Positions 48,479-61,368 of a stretch of 64,000 bases of DNA are shown one piece after another. Source of the stretch: Hypomesus transpacificus (taxonomy: Eukaryota > Chordata > Actinopteri > Osmeriformes > Osmeridae); the NCBI RefSeq assembly GCF_021917145.1, contig NC_061062.1:948186-1012185 (forward strand), in the 5' to 3' direction. The notes below the pieces were generated by a model. The model was given only the letters and a program-made list of their open reading frames with translations, was not told the DNA's origin and did not search any database. The position numbers were made by a program, and so were the translations under genes. How positions within the stretch are numbered: position 1 is the first letter of the stretch; each line of letters starts with the position of its first letter.

Positions 48479-50016
48479 CTAAGGCAACTTCACCTCCTGC
48501 AGCTTCCCATCCACTGCCAGGTACACAGGCTTTGCTGAGGGACAGAAAGAAATACACAGGATTGTTAGTGAACTCAAAGTGATGGTATGTAGTTTATTTT
48601 CCCTCCATGTGCAGGGTGTTGTTGGAGCTGTTTGCTACAGGCTCACGGTGCAGAGCTCCCCCCTGTGTCACCCTGACAGCTGTGGCTCCTACCCTTAGGC
48701 TGCGGCTTGAACGTCTGGTAAGATCTGAAGATGAGGATGAACAGCAGGGCCTCTCCACCCTGGAAGATGATGTAGATGAGGGGGAACAGATACAGGGGTC
48801 CGATGACCTCGGGGGAAAAGGCCACCTTCAGGATGGTGGAGCACAGCTGGATGTTCTGACAGCCTGTCTCAACGGCTATGGTTCTTCTGCATCTGGATGT
48901 TGGGGAGGTGTTTGGTCATCAAACATGTGTTGGGGTCAAATGCTTCAGGGTTGAATCGATTGAATTCGACAACAGAGGGATACTGTGTCAGATTCCACTC
49001 TTTCCTCAGTTTGTTGCAGCCCTATGAACGCTTACTTGTGATCAACCTTGAAGACAGTTGACAGGAAGTAGCCCAGCAGGTAGCCAATCAGGGGCATCAG
49101 AGCAGCTGCAGCCATCAGCTTGGGTGAGAGCACCACCCACACTGTTCCACCAATGGTGATGCCCGACATCACCCCGATGGCCACAGAGGCCACCAATAGG
49201 ATGCTCAGACCGACCTGCGAAGGATTGACTCCAATCAAACACTGTTTACCCATAAACCCTCAAATCTGATTTTGGACATGGCAGGACCATGGAATCTCAC
49301 CTTGGTGATGATTGGAGAGTAGTTTGGTTTGTGGTGGTTGATGGCTATGCCAATGGCACAGGGCACCAAGGTCATCATGAGAGCTAAGGTGATGCCTGTG
49401 TAAGGAACAGCATTTTCTAGGTTGTCGAACCCTTGGCAGTACAGGAACAGCAGCAGAGGCATCATGCCCAGGGCCGCGACAGTGGAACATGTTGTCATCA
49501 CGATGCTGTGGGGGATGAAGGGTCAAGGGTCAAGACAAGCCAGTGACAACAACATTTGATTGCAGGTGGAAACACATGCAATCATCTCAAGACAAACAAT
49601 GGGAGTTACCTTAGGTTCATATCCCCCTTGAGGGCCAGGGCAAAGATGTTGGAGAGGTTCCCCCCCGGACAGCAGCCGCATATCAGCACGGTCACAGCCT
49701 CGATGGGCTCCAGCTGGAAGACCTTGGCCAGGCTGAAGGCGGTGAGGGGCATGATGCCAAACTGGGCCACCACGGCGATGGCCACCCCTTTAGGCTTCAG
49801 GATGTGGTACTTGATCTTGGAGATTTCCATGGTGCAGCCAAGGGACACCATGGTGATGAAGAGGATGATGATGGTGATTCCGCTGATGGCCGCGTCCATG
49901 ACAGGTGAGAAGGGGGACTTGAAACCAGAGGAGACGTTTTGTGTGACATTGTCACCTCTCCAGACACCATAGCTGTCTCTGTAAAGTCCCTCGGTCTGGT
50001 TCATGGTGCCGTTCAT
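48479..50016 (-). CDS. slc10a1: SLC10A1, sodium/taurocholate cotransporter (NTCP-like)
   Basis: Exons 50016-49610, 49505-49301, 49214-49036, 48886-48693 and 48534-48479 join in phase to 346 residues (human NTCP 349). An extracellular N-terminus with NxT sites (NGT, NQT, NVT) precedes about nine membrane segments. Family motifs are [22 protein letters not shown], the SIVMTTCST crossing and VETGCQN, which carries the Glu and Gln that bind sodium in the SLC10 fold. Role: Na+-driven uptake of conjugated bile salts, in hepatocytes if it is a true NTCP. The paralogue SLC10A2 is the alternative, but [15 protein letters not shown] and the position near SUSD6, as in human 14q24, favour SLC10A1. The C-terminal tail is short and lacks the long human tail. 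Confidence 0.9.
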
Positions 50017-50866
50017 CCCCAGTCTGGACGCTTGATGCTCTCACGCTGCTCACACCTTAGGTAGGAATGGTAAGAAACAAACCAATAACAAGGTATGTTA
50101 TGAGGATTAAGTGACTGTTTGATCATTGCTGATCTCAAGGGACCGCATGGGAGGATTGGAGCTTCCTATAAATGTGTACCATTGTCACTCAGTTGAAATC
50201 AGGCTGAATGGCCTTTGGTGAGAAATAACGTGAAGTTCCCTTGTGACTTTCAGCTGGTACAAGAGCTTAAAAGATTGATCGTTTGAATGTTCTGTTATAT
50301 TTTACTGAGTTACTTTAGCTTTGGATGGACGCAAACATTTAATTGAAATACTTTGAAAATCTTATTTTCAAAGTATGTCACATACACGTTCCTTTTAATT
50401 GTAAGTGTGTAAATGTAACTGAATTAAATATGTTTTTCTATCTGTCAAGCTAAGTACGTCAAGAAACTGGAGGTATCAAGAGTCAGGTTGATCTTATTTG
50501 TCCCCCAAAAAAGTTTCACGTCTCACTTAGAAGACATCTTTTCATGTTTTCTCATGTGTACAGTCATTGTAAAACATAAAAAAACATGTTTTACAATGTT
50601 TATAACTTCAGTCTTTAGGGAAGTTAATACAACTGTCATTTTTAAGTTAAAGCCATTAATCGAGCAAAATTAAGATAAGCAACATACAAAACAAAATTTA
50701 CCTATATTGAAAATATCCCTTGCAAGGCAGGAGTGTATAAAGTATTTTCTTACCTTCATTGTGTACAAGTTTGTGATGTTCCAGTTTGTCAGTTCAACAG
50801 AGGCTCTGTCTCTGTTTCTCTCCCTCTTTCTTTGATACTCACATCTCTTCATCCCGCCTCACATTC

Positions 50867-50964
<98 letters not shown>

Positions 50965-53394
50965 CCTCCCTTCTAACCCCTTTGCTCTCTGGTAAGAACC
51001 CCAGTCACATGGTAGAGCAGTCATATGACAGGAGGAGGACATGCATGCAGGTATGAACACACCGCATGAATACTCCCGTATGAAACGTAGTATACGAGAA
51101 GATGAGTCTATTTCCCGTCTGTTTCTCCATCTTGGCATCATACGATTATTATTCAGTTCACCAGCAGAAACAGCTCTGGAGTGCTTCTAGGGTTCGTCTA
51201 TCATCACATCCCCAGAGGTGCAGCGCTGCCCGGCTGGTCTCTGTCTCTGCTGGACCACAGTACCGTGGGAAACCCCAGTTAGCATCTGATTATGGGGACA
51301 GAGTGTAATTGTTGCCGTGACACCGTAGAAGGCTTTTCATCTTGGCCTGAATTCATGCGCATGTAAACAGGCATTCAATGAATATTACACAATAAGCTAA
51401 ACTCAATGCTCCTGCCTGGCAGTGGTGCCAGGCTTTTCAAAGGAGGCCTCAGTGAGTGGTCTCCCAGGAAACCAGAGACTCTTTAGCTACTCTATAATCT
51501 CTCAGGACAGACAGTGTGCCAGATTACTAAACCTGTGTTGTGAATTCTTTGACCCAATCTCCAACCGTTTGCTACTGATTATGTCAAAGAGCCTATTTAT
51601 GACTTAATCTAGAAGTTACTCATGTGAAGAGATTGTATGGAATGCCCTTGAAAACCATACCCTGTCTTTTTGTTGTAGTAAAAATGCTAAATATGTTCAT
51701 GGCACTTTCAAACTGGTCACGAATGGCAGTTAACCATAACAGGAAATAGAAGATGGTTATTAATTGGGAGTCATATTCTTGAGGGAAAAAAGCTTTGATG
51801 TTAAGAATCTAATGGTCGGGTTTTGATGATATGATGACCATAAATTATGATACAGACCTGAACCCGGAGACCTGGTTGTATACATGTGAACAGTACATTT
51901 TAAGTACACACTGTTGGTATTAACACATCTTTCATGACACATTATTAAAATCATCCTTCATAAGGACATGCACAGTGTATGACTTTTACGATTATCTTCT
52001 TCTAGTCTCTTAAAGTCAGTTTGTACTGCACTGTTGCTTGCATTCCAGTGATGAAAAAATCCAGTAATTGTTTTGTCTGTATTCACTGTCGGAGTTCTGT
52101 GTGCCTGAGTGCACATGCACGGCAACATCAGGAAACCAGTGTGTTCAGCTGGCAAATCATCCTGCGTGTCAGCTGATGCAGGGGGGCAGTTCACAAGACT
52201 GGTGTCCACAGGCAGTCCACAATTAAACCAATCGTCTGACTGTTTTCTACCAGGAATGGACTCGTGTTGCCCTTTCACAGTTTTCACACTCACACAATTG
52301 TTAGACAGAGGCGCAATAAAAATATGCAAGATTGAAATGGTAAAAATATATATGAATTGTATTTTAATTTATATTTCGACAGATATTTTTTAGGTCATGG
52401 CTCCTGGGCCCTGGTTGCTGATTTGGGAATGTGACCATAGGCGTAAATTTAGGGTGGGACGGTAGGGACATGTCCCCACCAATGTTAGCAAACATGTAAT
52501 TGTCCCAACCAATAATTGGAGACTAATATTATTTTTTTCCATTCTTTTAACATTTTCTGCTCCCGTTAACTCTGAAGGTCAGCCTTATTGATTGGCAGGA
52601 GAGTGCTGATCACATGTGTACCATCCCGTAACTGTTATAGTGCCAGTAGGTGAGCGTTGAAGCGAGATTCAGAAGAGATTTAATGAAAATAATAAACGAT
52701 TAAAATCGAATTATATTACACTCCTGTAAATTATTGTTGAAGATGTGTATCGGTATTTCTAAAGTTAACGAGCCTAAAGTTGCTAGCTCTGGAACACAAC
52801 TACGGAATTGTCTGCTTGCTAGACTAGCTATCGGACATTCATTTGTCTTGAAGACGATGTCGTAGTTGCAGTCGAAGCTATGCTAGCTAGTACCTGCAAA
52901 CTTGTAAAAGGATTTGTCAAGTATTTGGTAAAACTGTGTTCCCACCAATGTTCAAACCAAACCTATACGCTCTTGAATGTGACTGTATTTAGGGTTGAGG
53001 ATAGCATGTGCTTAGTGGTTACAAATGCAGTTCATGAATCATTTACGTAATTACCACCTAATGGTTGACTTCGGCAATTCAACTTTTTTCAATTTTCAAA
53101 GCGTTTGTCAAATTCTTAAACGTTTCTGGGAAATATAGTTCTATATACATTTATTACAGAAAGACAACGAGAAAGCAACTTAAACTACACTTCCCACATA
53201 CCACCTCGCTGCCACGCATGCGTTGTACAGTTGCAGTGTCCACGTGTAGACGAATCACGTGTAAGGAATGGTTCGCTCGTCATGTCTCTCCCGTGTAGCC
53301 AAGTCGCATAGTTGTTGATTTCATTTTTGGTCTCCAGTTGAACGCTTACTGTTAACAGCATTTAGTTTTATTTTCTTACACATCTTTTCGAAGA
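50017..53394. other. Intergenic between SLC10A1 and MAX (divergent)
   Basis: It holds the upstream regions of both genes, a long CT microsatellite (50865-50965) and a possible old DNA transposon remnant near 52438-52975. No coding exon was recognised. Confidence 0.55.
50865..50965. repeat. (CT)n microsatellite, about 100 bases
   Basis: Nearly pure CT repeat with one interruption near 50880, about 850 bases upstream of the SLC10A1 start. Confidence 0.95.
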
Positions 53395-56300
53395 ATGAGC
53401 GACAACGATGACATCGAAGTCGACAGTGACGTATGTGTTTATTTCTTTAGCCACGAGTGCACTAAAAAAACGTGGTTTTCACAGTTGAATTGCGCAAGCT
53501 AGCTAACATTAGCGAGCTAGCTGTGTGTGTCTCGGATCTGGTAGATGTTTTCCGTACCGTTTCTAGCAAGCTGGCTTCTAGAACAAGCAGCCCCCATTTA
53601 GCTTGCTACTAGTATCTTAAATGACCGGGAAGAAATTGATAGCTACACGTTAACACACTTTGCGTTTTAGTAGTCAGGTAGCGTGAAACATATACGTGAA
53701 ATACCTACCTAATATAGAGAAGTTGGCTAGTTAGCTAGCTTCAATTACACATGTAAAATACCTACCGTGCCAAAGCTAGCATGGATACAAGGTTAGGTAG
53801 CCCATCTGTTAGACCCGCTTAAAGAGCCTAGCTATGTAGCTCTAGGTAGCTAACGTAGCTAACGTTCAAGACTAATAATTGATAGCCGTACAGTACAACT
53901 GATGCCGGCAGCTACTATTTAACTGCAAGCTATTTAGTTCTTGCTTGCTACTATACCTAGTAGACTGAAGTAGTATCTTCAGGCTACTATAAACAAGGTC
54001 AATCTAGAAATGCAGATGTAAATGAGCTAGATGGCAAGCCCTTTTAGAAAATACAATAAGCTGTTTGAAAGACCTGTTTTCTGTGAGGTGAAGTGCAGTG
54101 GAGGTTGAAACTATTGTTACATTCTTCCAGCAGTCATGGCCGTGTGTTTTACTACATTGATTAGTTCTGAAAATGTACACATGAAAGGGTAATCCCATCC
54201 CATAAGCCTAAGCGCGCCCTAAATTTAGCATACTAGCGATACTAGCTATGGTTAGATTGGCAACATCACCCATTTCCTTGCATTTATACATTTCCTCACA
54301 CTTGTTAGGAACAGTGACAGGCCAGATATAAACTAGTTTGTTAAGATCCTAACTCGCAAGGGTCTCCCTATTACTTGTAGCTAGTTAGCTTGCTGTGCTT
54401 ATTTCCGAGTCAGGTAATGCCATATAGGGCTCGGGGACCTGCTGTTTTGCCCTCTCTACTGGTCTGTCAGTGATAGGAAATAATGCACATCGTGTCCCCA
54501 TTATACCAGTACTAATCACACGTTTGTCCAGTTGCGCAACTCGCAAATTTTGACCACTCACGTAAACACATAAATTGGCAAACATAGGATGCAGTGAACC
54601 ATGTCATTCTTTTTTACATTTAAGAGCTGTTGGACCGTCATTTGATGAGTGTTGCCAACACAGAAGGTCTGTTTGCATTGTTAGTGTCGGTCAAATTACA
54701 GCCTGTGTGTTGCTATCCAATCTTTGACCTGCCTGGATGTTCCATCCCCCTCCCCCATTTTGATTAAGCTGGAACTCCAACTCGGGATCAGAGCAGGGAT
54801 ATTGCTCCCTCTTATGTCATATTTTGTACTGCTTTACTCAGTTTGCCCCTTCCTATTCTAAAAAAGCCCAAAGCTTATGTTATTGACTATAAAACACTGG
54901 TTGATCCTCATACTGTTTACATTTGTCTGTGGATTGTGAAACAAACAAGATTGTGTCATATTCTGCATCCTTTACTGATCAGTTGAATGGTGTACATCCA
55001 TTTTTAGCCTCGATTACATGTCCACTATCCATTCCAAATGAAGCTGTCACCTGGTTGCACGCCTTTCTTTTTTTCCATGACCAGTTAGTTGTGTAAAAAT
55101 ACGTTAACTGCTGTGCTTAATACCTTTTTATATATTTTGATGTATGGTCCCCGTTCAAGCGAAGCTGACTCGTCTGTGTTGCAGGCAGACAAACGGGCCC
55201 ATCACAATGCACTGGAGCGCAAACGCAGGGATCATATCAAAGACAGCTTCCACAGTTTACGGGACTCAGTGCCTGCTCTGCAGGGAGAGAAGGTGAGTAT
55301 CAGCTGCACAGCATGGTGCATCTGTCTGGTCGTGGTTTAGGAGGTTTTGTTGTGGTGTTTGATGGTTGGATTGTAAAAGAGCTTGTGAGAATACACGTCA
55401 TCCAGTCTGCAGGCTGTTTCAGCACCCATGCATCAGCACTCGACCTTTTTACATTGTGCTGAAAAGAAAACATGTAGTTAGCTCAGTTAAACTATTTAGA
55501 AAATATGGTTATTTCTAGGGTTAGCAATCTTTTGGTACCTTATGATTCGATTTTTAAAATCAAATTTCGATTGAATGTATGCTTGCATTTGATTCCAGTT
55601 TCTGTTTAGTGTTACTTGTTTCTATTTGATTGTGATAGGCAGTTAAGTGTTGAAGAAAAAAAAATCAATGCATCAAAACCTTGAAATGTATGGTTTTTCT
55701 TGAAGTTTAGTAAACTAATTGTTGTAAAATAAATATATATAAAAAAAAAAAAAATAATAAAAAAATATATATATAATAAACTAAAATAATTGTGAATTGA
55801 TATGAATCGCAAATGCTAATACATTTCCCCCCCACCCCTAGTTATTTCCTAATCTTACAAAGGAGTCTGAACTCTGTGTGTTTTTTTATTGATAATTTCA
55901 GGGCATAAATAAGGTTTGGAGATATAATATTAGGGTTCCTTTGCTTTAAAGCTATTTAGCTCAGGATTGTTCTCGATTGATTTACAGTTTGGACACTGCT
56001 TTTATAACTATCTGGAATATGTTTTATTTATAGTTGTGTGTCCTAACTGTTTGACTTGGCTGGTTGATGGACATGTATGTTGAATGATTTGAGTGTGTAG
56101 AACCTGAAACTTTAATCTGGACGCAACGCAACATTTCCTCATGCTTTAGTTTGTCATTTTTGCTGACAGCAATCTGTCAAACAGGCTTCCCGAGCTCAGA
56201 TCCTAGACCAAGCCACAGAGTACATCCAGTACATGCGCCGGAAAAACCACACCCACCAGCAGGACATAGACGACCTGAAGAAACAGAACGCACTGCTGGA

Positions 56301-56664
56301 GCAGCAGGGTGAGTGTCTAGCCAGGGGCCTGGAGCTGGGCAAGAGGTCTCGCAAGGGACCACTGGGTAGGTAGAACAATTACTATGTTCAGTGGTGGTGG
56401 TCGTGACTCTAGCTGTGATGTTGGTGCTGTTGTGGAGAGACTAACCTGTGTCCTGTGGTCCGTGTTGGGCTGGCAGTCCGGGCCCTGGAGAAGGCCAAGG
56501 GGAACACTCAGGTCCAGTCCAGCTACTCGTCTCCTGACAGCAGCTTGTACACCAACCCCAAGGGGAGCGCCGTGTCAGCGTTTGATGGGGGCTCAGACTC
56601 CAGCTCCGACTCGGAGCCCGAAGACCCGCCCACCAGGAAGAAGCTACGGGTGGAGCCTAGCTAG
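53395..56664 (+). CDS. max: MAX, bHLH-leucine zipper partner of MYC
   Basis: Exons 53395-53430, 55185-55292, 56170-56308 (or from 56185) and 56477-56664. The protein is [12 protein letters not shown] followed by the basic region [19 protein letters not shown], helix-loop-helix, zipper ([33 protein letters not shown]) and an acidic Ser-rich tail ending RKKLRVEPS. Length is 151 or 156 residues (human 151 or 160). The basic-region residues H, E and R that read CACGTG are kept. MAX dimerises with MYC, MXD and MGA proteins in the nucleus. Two in-frame acceptors 15 bases apart begin exon 3 and differ by QSVKQ. The mammalian 27-base alternative exon (EEQPRFQSA) was not found in intron 1. Confidence 0.96.
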
Positions 56665-58350
56665 GCCCCCCCTCCCCCCCAGAGACTCTCTTCCTCCTCT
56701 TCTTCCTCCTACCTGACGGCTTTCTCTCTCCAGCCTTCCCACGCCAGTCCCAGAGGACCAGGTGGTGATGTCAGAGAGGTTCTGTATACCACGTGCTTCA
56801 ACCTTTCTCCTCACCTGGCTAGGGTCCTGTCACTCCGCAAAAACCCTCAACACCCCTCAAGTGAGGCAGCTCTGCAGTTTTGAAGGACTTTATGCTTTTA
56901 TAACCTCATAATCGTTCATAATCAAATGTGGATGCAACAAGGTGTACTGCTTTAGTTTAGCTACAATAAATGCCCCGATTTGTTTTGAAAAACTTAAACG
57001 AACCTGTTCAAAGAGTTTGGACACTTACACAGACATTTGACAAATTGTCCTTTGAAATAGTTTACCTTTTTAATATTTGTACTTTTCCACAAAAGAATGT
57101 GAAGTTGCTCTGGAAAAAAATACATGTTATGCTACCCTCCTAAGTCAGTGTAGTTGGCAGAAGATTTTGTCTTTAAACTATTTGTGTAATCAAATCCCTA
57201 TATTTAAAGTGATAGATCAAAATGTATTTCTTATCCCTTATTGTATATTGGTGTTTAGCTTGAGATTTATCAATTGGCAAAAGTGGATTAACATGTTGGC
57301 TTCTCGTTTAATATATAATCTCACTTTGCAGGTTCAGCTGTTCCTTTTTGGTTTTCTAAGGAATGGGGATATTACACAATAAAGCAAAAAGATACAGCTA
57401 ATACAGCTAATTTCCCAGATGGATATGGAATGTTACACAGTGCAGTTGAAGGGTATTGATTTATTTCATGAAAGGAAAAAAAAAAGTCCATATCAGTGTG
57501 CAGGACTGAACGGTATACTCTTAAATGTTGTCAAATCTACATAGAAAAAAACTCTGGAAGTGTTTGCCTGTCCTGGGAATGTTTGTTTTTCAATTTTACA
57601 GAGGTTAATTAAGTGTGTACTATAGATATATTTGTTTATTCCATTCCATGGAAACTACAGGTATGTTGTACATACTGCCAACAATTGTCTTGCAAGTTGA
57701 GGCATACCTTTACTATGAGACTATAAATAAAAACTATTTTATCCTTTTTGTTCAATTGGATTTTAACTTGTGAGGCAAGGCCTGTGTAAATTGAAAATGG
57801 CAACTAATGTAAGACTACTGCAAGCGCAAGCGTGTCATGTTGAGTTGATCCTTATGCTCGCATGAAATGATAACTGATAACTAGAGCAATACTGACATCA
57901 CCTGATCCATGTGAGAAACTGAAATTATATTGCTATGCAGGTACGCTTTAGACCTATTAGAAGTGTAACTCATGAAAGTACAATGTGTACTTTTCTTTTG
58001 ACATAAATGTAGACATGAAGCAGAAACGGTAAGTAATTTTCAAATCATATTTAAAAAAATATATATTAATAGCAAATGATTGATTATATGGATAATGACC
58101 CTTTATTTATCGTTCCTTTCAGTACAGCTCAGCGGAGATAAACTCATGACCGCCCACTTAGAATCATGGCAGGTCCATTCCTAAGTCTTTCTCAGTGAAC
58201 AGCAAATATTGGAGTCACCGCCCCCATTCAAGTTCTCGATGATGCTAAGATGAGAAAACACTGGACAGAAAAGCCACGAGTAGGCTACCTTGACTAATAT
58301 GCCATCTGCGATACGCAAAAGTATTGTTAATTACACTATTTAGGTGAACT
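56665..58350. other. MAX 3' UTR and spacer to RAB15
   Basis: AATAAA signals at 56965-56970, near 57380 and near 57724 could end MAX mRNAs of different length. No exon of FNTB, which separates MAX and RAB15 in human, was seen here. Confidence 0.6.
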
Positions 58351-61300
58351 ATGGCTAAACAGTACGACGTTTTATTGAGGTTGTTGATTCTCGGAGATTC
58401 GGGGGTTGGAAAAACATGTTTAATACGCAGGTTCACGGATAATGAATTTCACCCGTCGCATATTTCTACCATCGGTAAGAAAGATGTCCACTGAGCTGAC
58501 CGCTAGGGACATTGTTCAGTTAGTGAAACTTATGAACGGTATTTTAAGAAGTGACTAACAAATGTGGATTCTTATGTTTTCAATTATTGCTAAGGAACTA
58601 TTACTGCACACTTATTTAGTGAAGAGACAAAGTTCTGACCTTTACAAAGACACATGATGAAATGGTCTTTAAGTCACCTAAGACATTTCCAAAGGGTCTG
58701 TCTTCAACAGAATTTTTCTTGTACTTTTTGAGTGTGTTAGGGCAGGCACTGCTCTGAGACAGTGTAAGTGAGTCTTCCCGGTAATTACATTGTGAAGGAA
58801 GGGGTTCGTGGTTGAACAGGAAGTGATGGAGAGAAACCAATTCCTCCAATTGTTTCATCTGACCACTCTATCATGTTTAAGTATGTTCTGACTGGCACAA
58901 ACATGCACCATGATCTTGTTTTTACAGCAGTTTCTTCCACATAGTGGCATAGTGAGCCATGGTGCCCCAGTTGAACAGGACTGGAGTGATTTATATTGTG
59001 GCTTTATTTGGAGTGTTAAACTGTGAACCATAAGCTGATGTACAAAAACCCTATTGTTTTTAGTCGTCTCTGTGTAAGTGTAACGGGGGTGTAACAGATC
59101 AGGAGGACATCAGCCTGTTGCCTCATTCCTGTTTTGACTTTATGTTTGTGTTTAAGAGTCATAAATGGATGTTGCGCCAGGTGAAGATGATATTCGACGG
59201 TGCAAGCAACACTGCATTAAGACGACACAGCTGGATTGGCTAAGGAGTTCACTTGTCCTTTAGCTCTCTTTGCAGTTGAATTGGGTTACTTGTGTTACCC
59301 CACCCCTCTCCACTACGTGATGGTGCTGTTGAGTGGTGGACAGGGTTGCTTTCCTAGCCCTTACTGATACACACTCGGGTCACGTTGGGGAGATGAAAAC
59401 ACAGCTGTAAATAACAACTATTGAATGTCAGAGTCTTACAGCGTGATTTAACGTTATCCTCTCTGAGTTACTAAAGGATCTTTAACAGGATGTCTCCAAG
59501 CAACCCACGGCAATGGGCTTCCATGACTCAACAACCTTGGAGCTGTTTGTGAGACTGTGCTCTTGGCTTGGAGCTGTTTGTGAGACTGTGCTCTTGCCTT
59601 GGAGTTGTTTGTGAGACTGTGCTCTTGGCTTGGAGCTGTTTGTGAGACTGGGCTCTTGGCTTGGAGCTGTTTGTGAGACTGTGCTTTTGGCTTGGAGCTG
59701 TTTGTGAGACTGTGCTTTTGGCTTGCGCATCTGTTGAATGTGTTTATTTGAATGATCGTTTTGTCTGACTTTCAGGAGTGGATTTTAAGATGAAAACGTT
59801 GGAAATCGACGGCCTCAAAGTCCGAGTTCAGATATGGTAAGTGAACTAAACCCCTGTGGCTGTGTTGCTAGCAGCTGCTACGAATCCAGTAGCAAGTTGT
59901 TCCCTCGCTCTCCTGTCAGTAAAGAGCTGTACTGAGATGCACTGAGATGCACTGAGATGTACTGAGATATACTAAGCTGTACTGAGATGTGTGTTGGTGT
60001 TGATGCAGGGACACCGCTGGGCAGGAACGATACCAGACCATAACCAAGCAGTACTACAGGCGGGCACAGGTACCCTCCACACTGACAGCATAATAGTGAC
60101 GATTCAGTATGGTATGTAGAATGATGAGTGGTATGTACGGGTGGATAGTAGCATGGTAAGTCAGTATATAAGGGGGGTCAGATGGCTGAGCGGTTAGGGA
60201 GTCGGGCTAATAATCAGAAGGTTGTTGGTTTGATTCCCAGCCGTGCCAAATGACGTTGTGTCCTTGGGCAAGGCACTTCACCCTACTTTCCTCGGGGAGA
60301 ATGTCCCTGTACTTACTGTAAGTCGCTCTGGATAAGAGCGTCTGCTAAATGACTAAATGTAAATGTAATGTAATATAACCAGTACAGTATGGTAAGGATA
60401 GTATGTGTTCAGTGGTTATGAATGCATGTCTCTCTAATACTGGATCATATGCCTTGTGATGTCCACCAGGGGATTATTCTGGTGTACGACGTCACCTGTG
60501 CTCAGTCCTTTCAGCACATAGCAAAGTGGGCTAGCGATGTGGACGAGGTGAGGCTGACCCACACTGAGAGAAGACTCTCTTCACTCTCTCTTCTCGTTCT
60601 TTTTTACCACTTGCAATCTCTTACTCGCTCTCCCTTTTCCTCATATTCCCTGGGAGTAACCTCTTCCTTTTTAAACTGTCGGTGTCCTTGTTCGACTGGT
60701 CTTCTTGAGTGACAGGTGTGTGGGTGTACCACCCTTCCTGAGTGTGTGCTTGTGTTGCAGTTTGGCCCTGACGGGGTGCAGAGGATCCTGGTGGGGAACA
60801 AGTCTGACGGAGAAGACAAGAGACAGGTGGCAACACAACAAGGAAGCCAGGTAAGAGACAGGTGGCAACACAACAAGGAAGCCAGGTAAGAGACAGGTGG
60901 CAACACAACAAGGAAGCCAGGGTGTTTTTCCCTTCCACTGCTTGAGCAACTGTACTAGACTGGATAGATTGATATCACACATTCCTTCTTGTGGCAGTCA
61001 ACCACTTTGTATTGTTGTTGTCGAGTACGTTGTTCTTTTGTGTGTGTTGCAGTTGGGGAAGACCTATGACATGTCCTTCTTCGAGACAAGTGCCTGTACC
61101 AACCATCACATAACCGAGGTCAACTGATCGACCGGGCGACTTCTTCACTCCGCAGATATCGACACCGTCCTGGAAAACGGCTTTGTAACGTTTCCATGTG
61201 TGTTGTCCTTTACAGGCCTTCACCCGGCTGACTGAGCAGGTCCTGCAGGGTCAGAGAACACACTACAGCTTTCAGGAGTCCATAGGAGACTACCTCGACC

Positions 61301-61368
61301 TGGCTGCCCTGGAGGACGAGGAAGGAAAAGACGTGGAAACTACCACTCAGAAGGGCTGCACCTGCTAG
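58351..61368 (+). CDS. rab15: RAB15, small Rab GTPase
   Basis: Seven exons: 58351-58474, 59776-59836, 60009-60069, 60470-60547, 60761-60850, 61053-61118, 61216-61368, in phase, giving 210 residues (human 212). GTPase boxes are GDSGVGKT (15-22), T40 in STIG, DTAGQE (63-68), NKSD (121-124) and ETSA (149-152). The end CTC is a CxC double geranylgeranylation site. NHHITEAFTRLTE and ACTN match RAB15 rather than RAB8/10/13. RAB15 acts in early and recycling endosome traffic and is best known from neurons. Exon 5 ends in a 35-bp tandem repeat that copies its donor. Exon 6 uses a weak donor, GAG followed by GTCAAC. Confidence 0.93.
59535..59726. repeat. 31-bp minisatellite in RAB15 intron 1
   Basis: About six copies of CTTGGAGCTGTTTGTGAGAC plus TGTGCTCTTGG lie about 50 bases before the acceptor of exon 2. 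Confidence 0.9.
60172..60375 (+). mobile_element. tRNA-derived SINE
   Basis: A polymerase III A box (TGGCTGAGCGG) and B box (GGTTTGATTCC) lie in a Leu- or Ser-tRNA-like head at 60177-60240. The body holds CCTTGGGCAAGGCACTTCACCC and the end GGATAAGAGCGTCTGCTAAA followed by AAATGTAAATGTAATGTAA. This head-and-tail pattern is typical of teleost SINEs. It lies in RAB15 intron 3, in sense, and looks fairly young. Confidence 0.85.
60816..60920 (+). repeat. 35-bp repeat spanning the RAB15 exon 5 donor
   Basis: GAGACAGGTGGCAACACAAC and AAGGAAGCCAG appear three times in a row. The first copy is the end of exon 5; the first two copies are each followed by GTAAGAG (60851 and 60886), and the third by GGTGTT. 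Confidence 0.92.

Noticed and set aside
50733-51141. Ser/Leu- and Arg/Glu-rich frames
   Set aside because: They are readings of a CT/GA microsatellite.
52438-52975. Possible DNA transposon with GTCCC(A/C)ACCAATGTT motifs
   Set aside because: The motif ACCAATGTT occurs near both ends but in the same orientation and no terminal inverted repeat was found, so it is not listed as an element.
60172-60240. Functional tRNA gene
   Set aside because: A and B boxes are present but the sequence does not close a tRNA fold and continues into a SINE body and tail.
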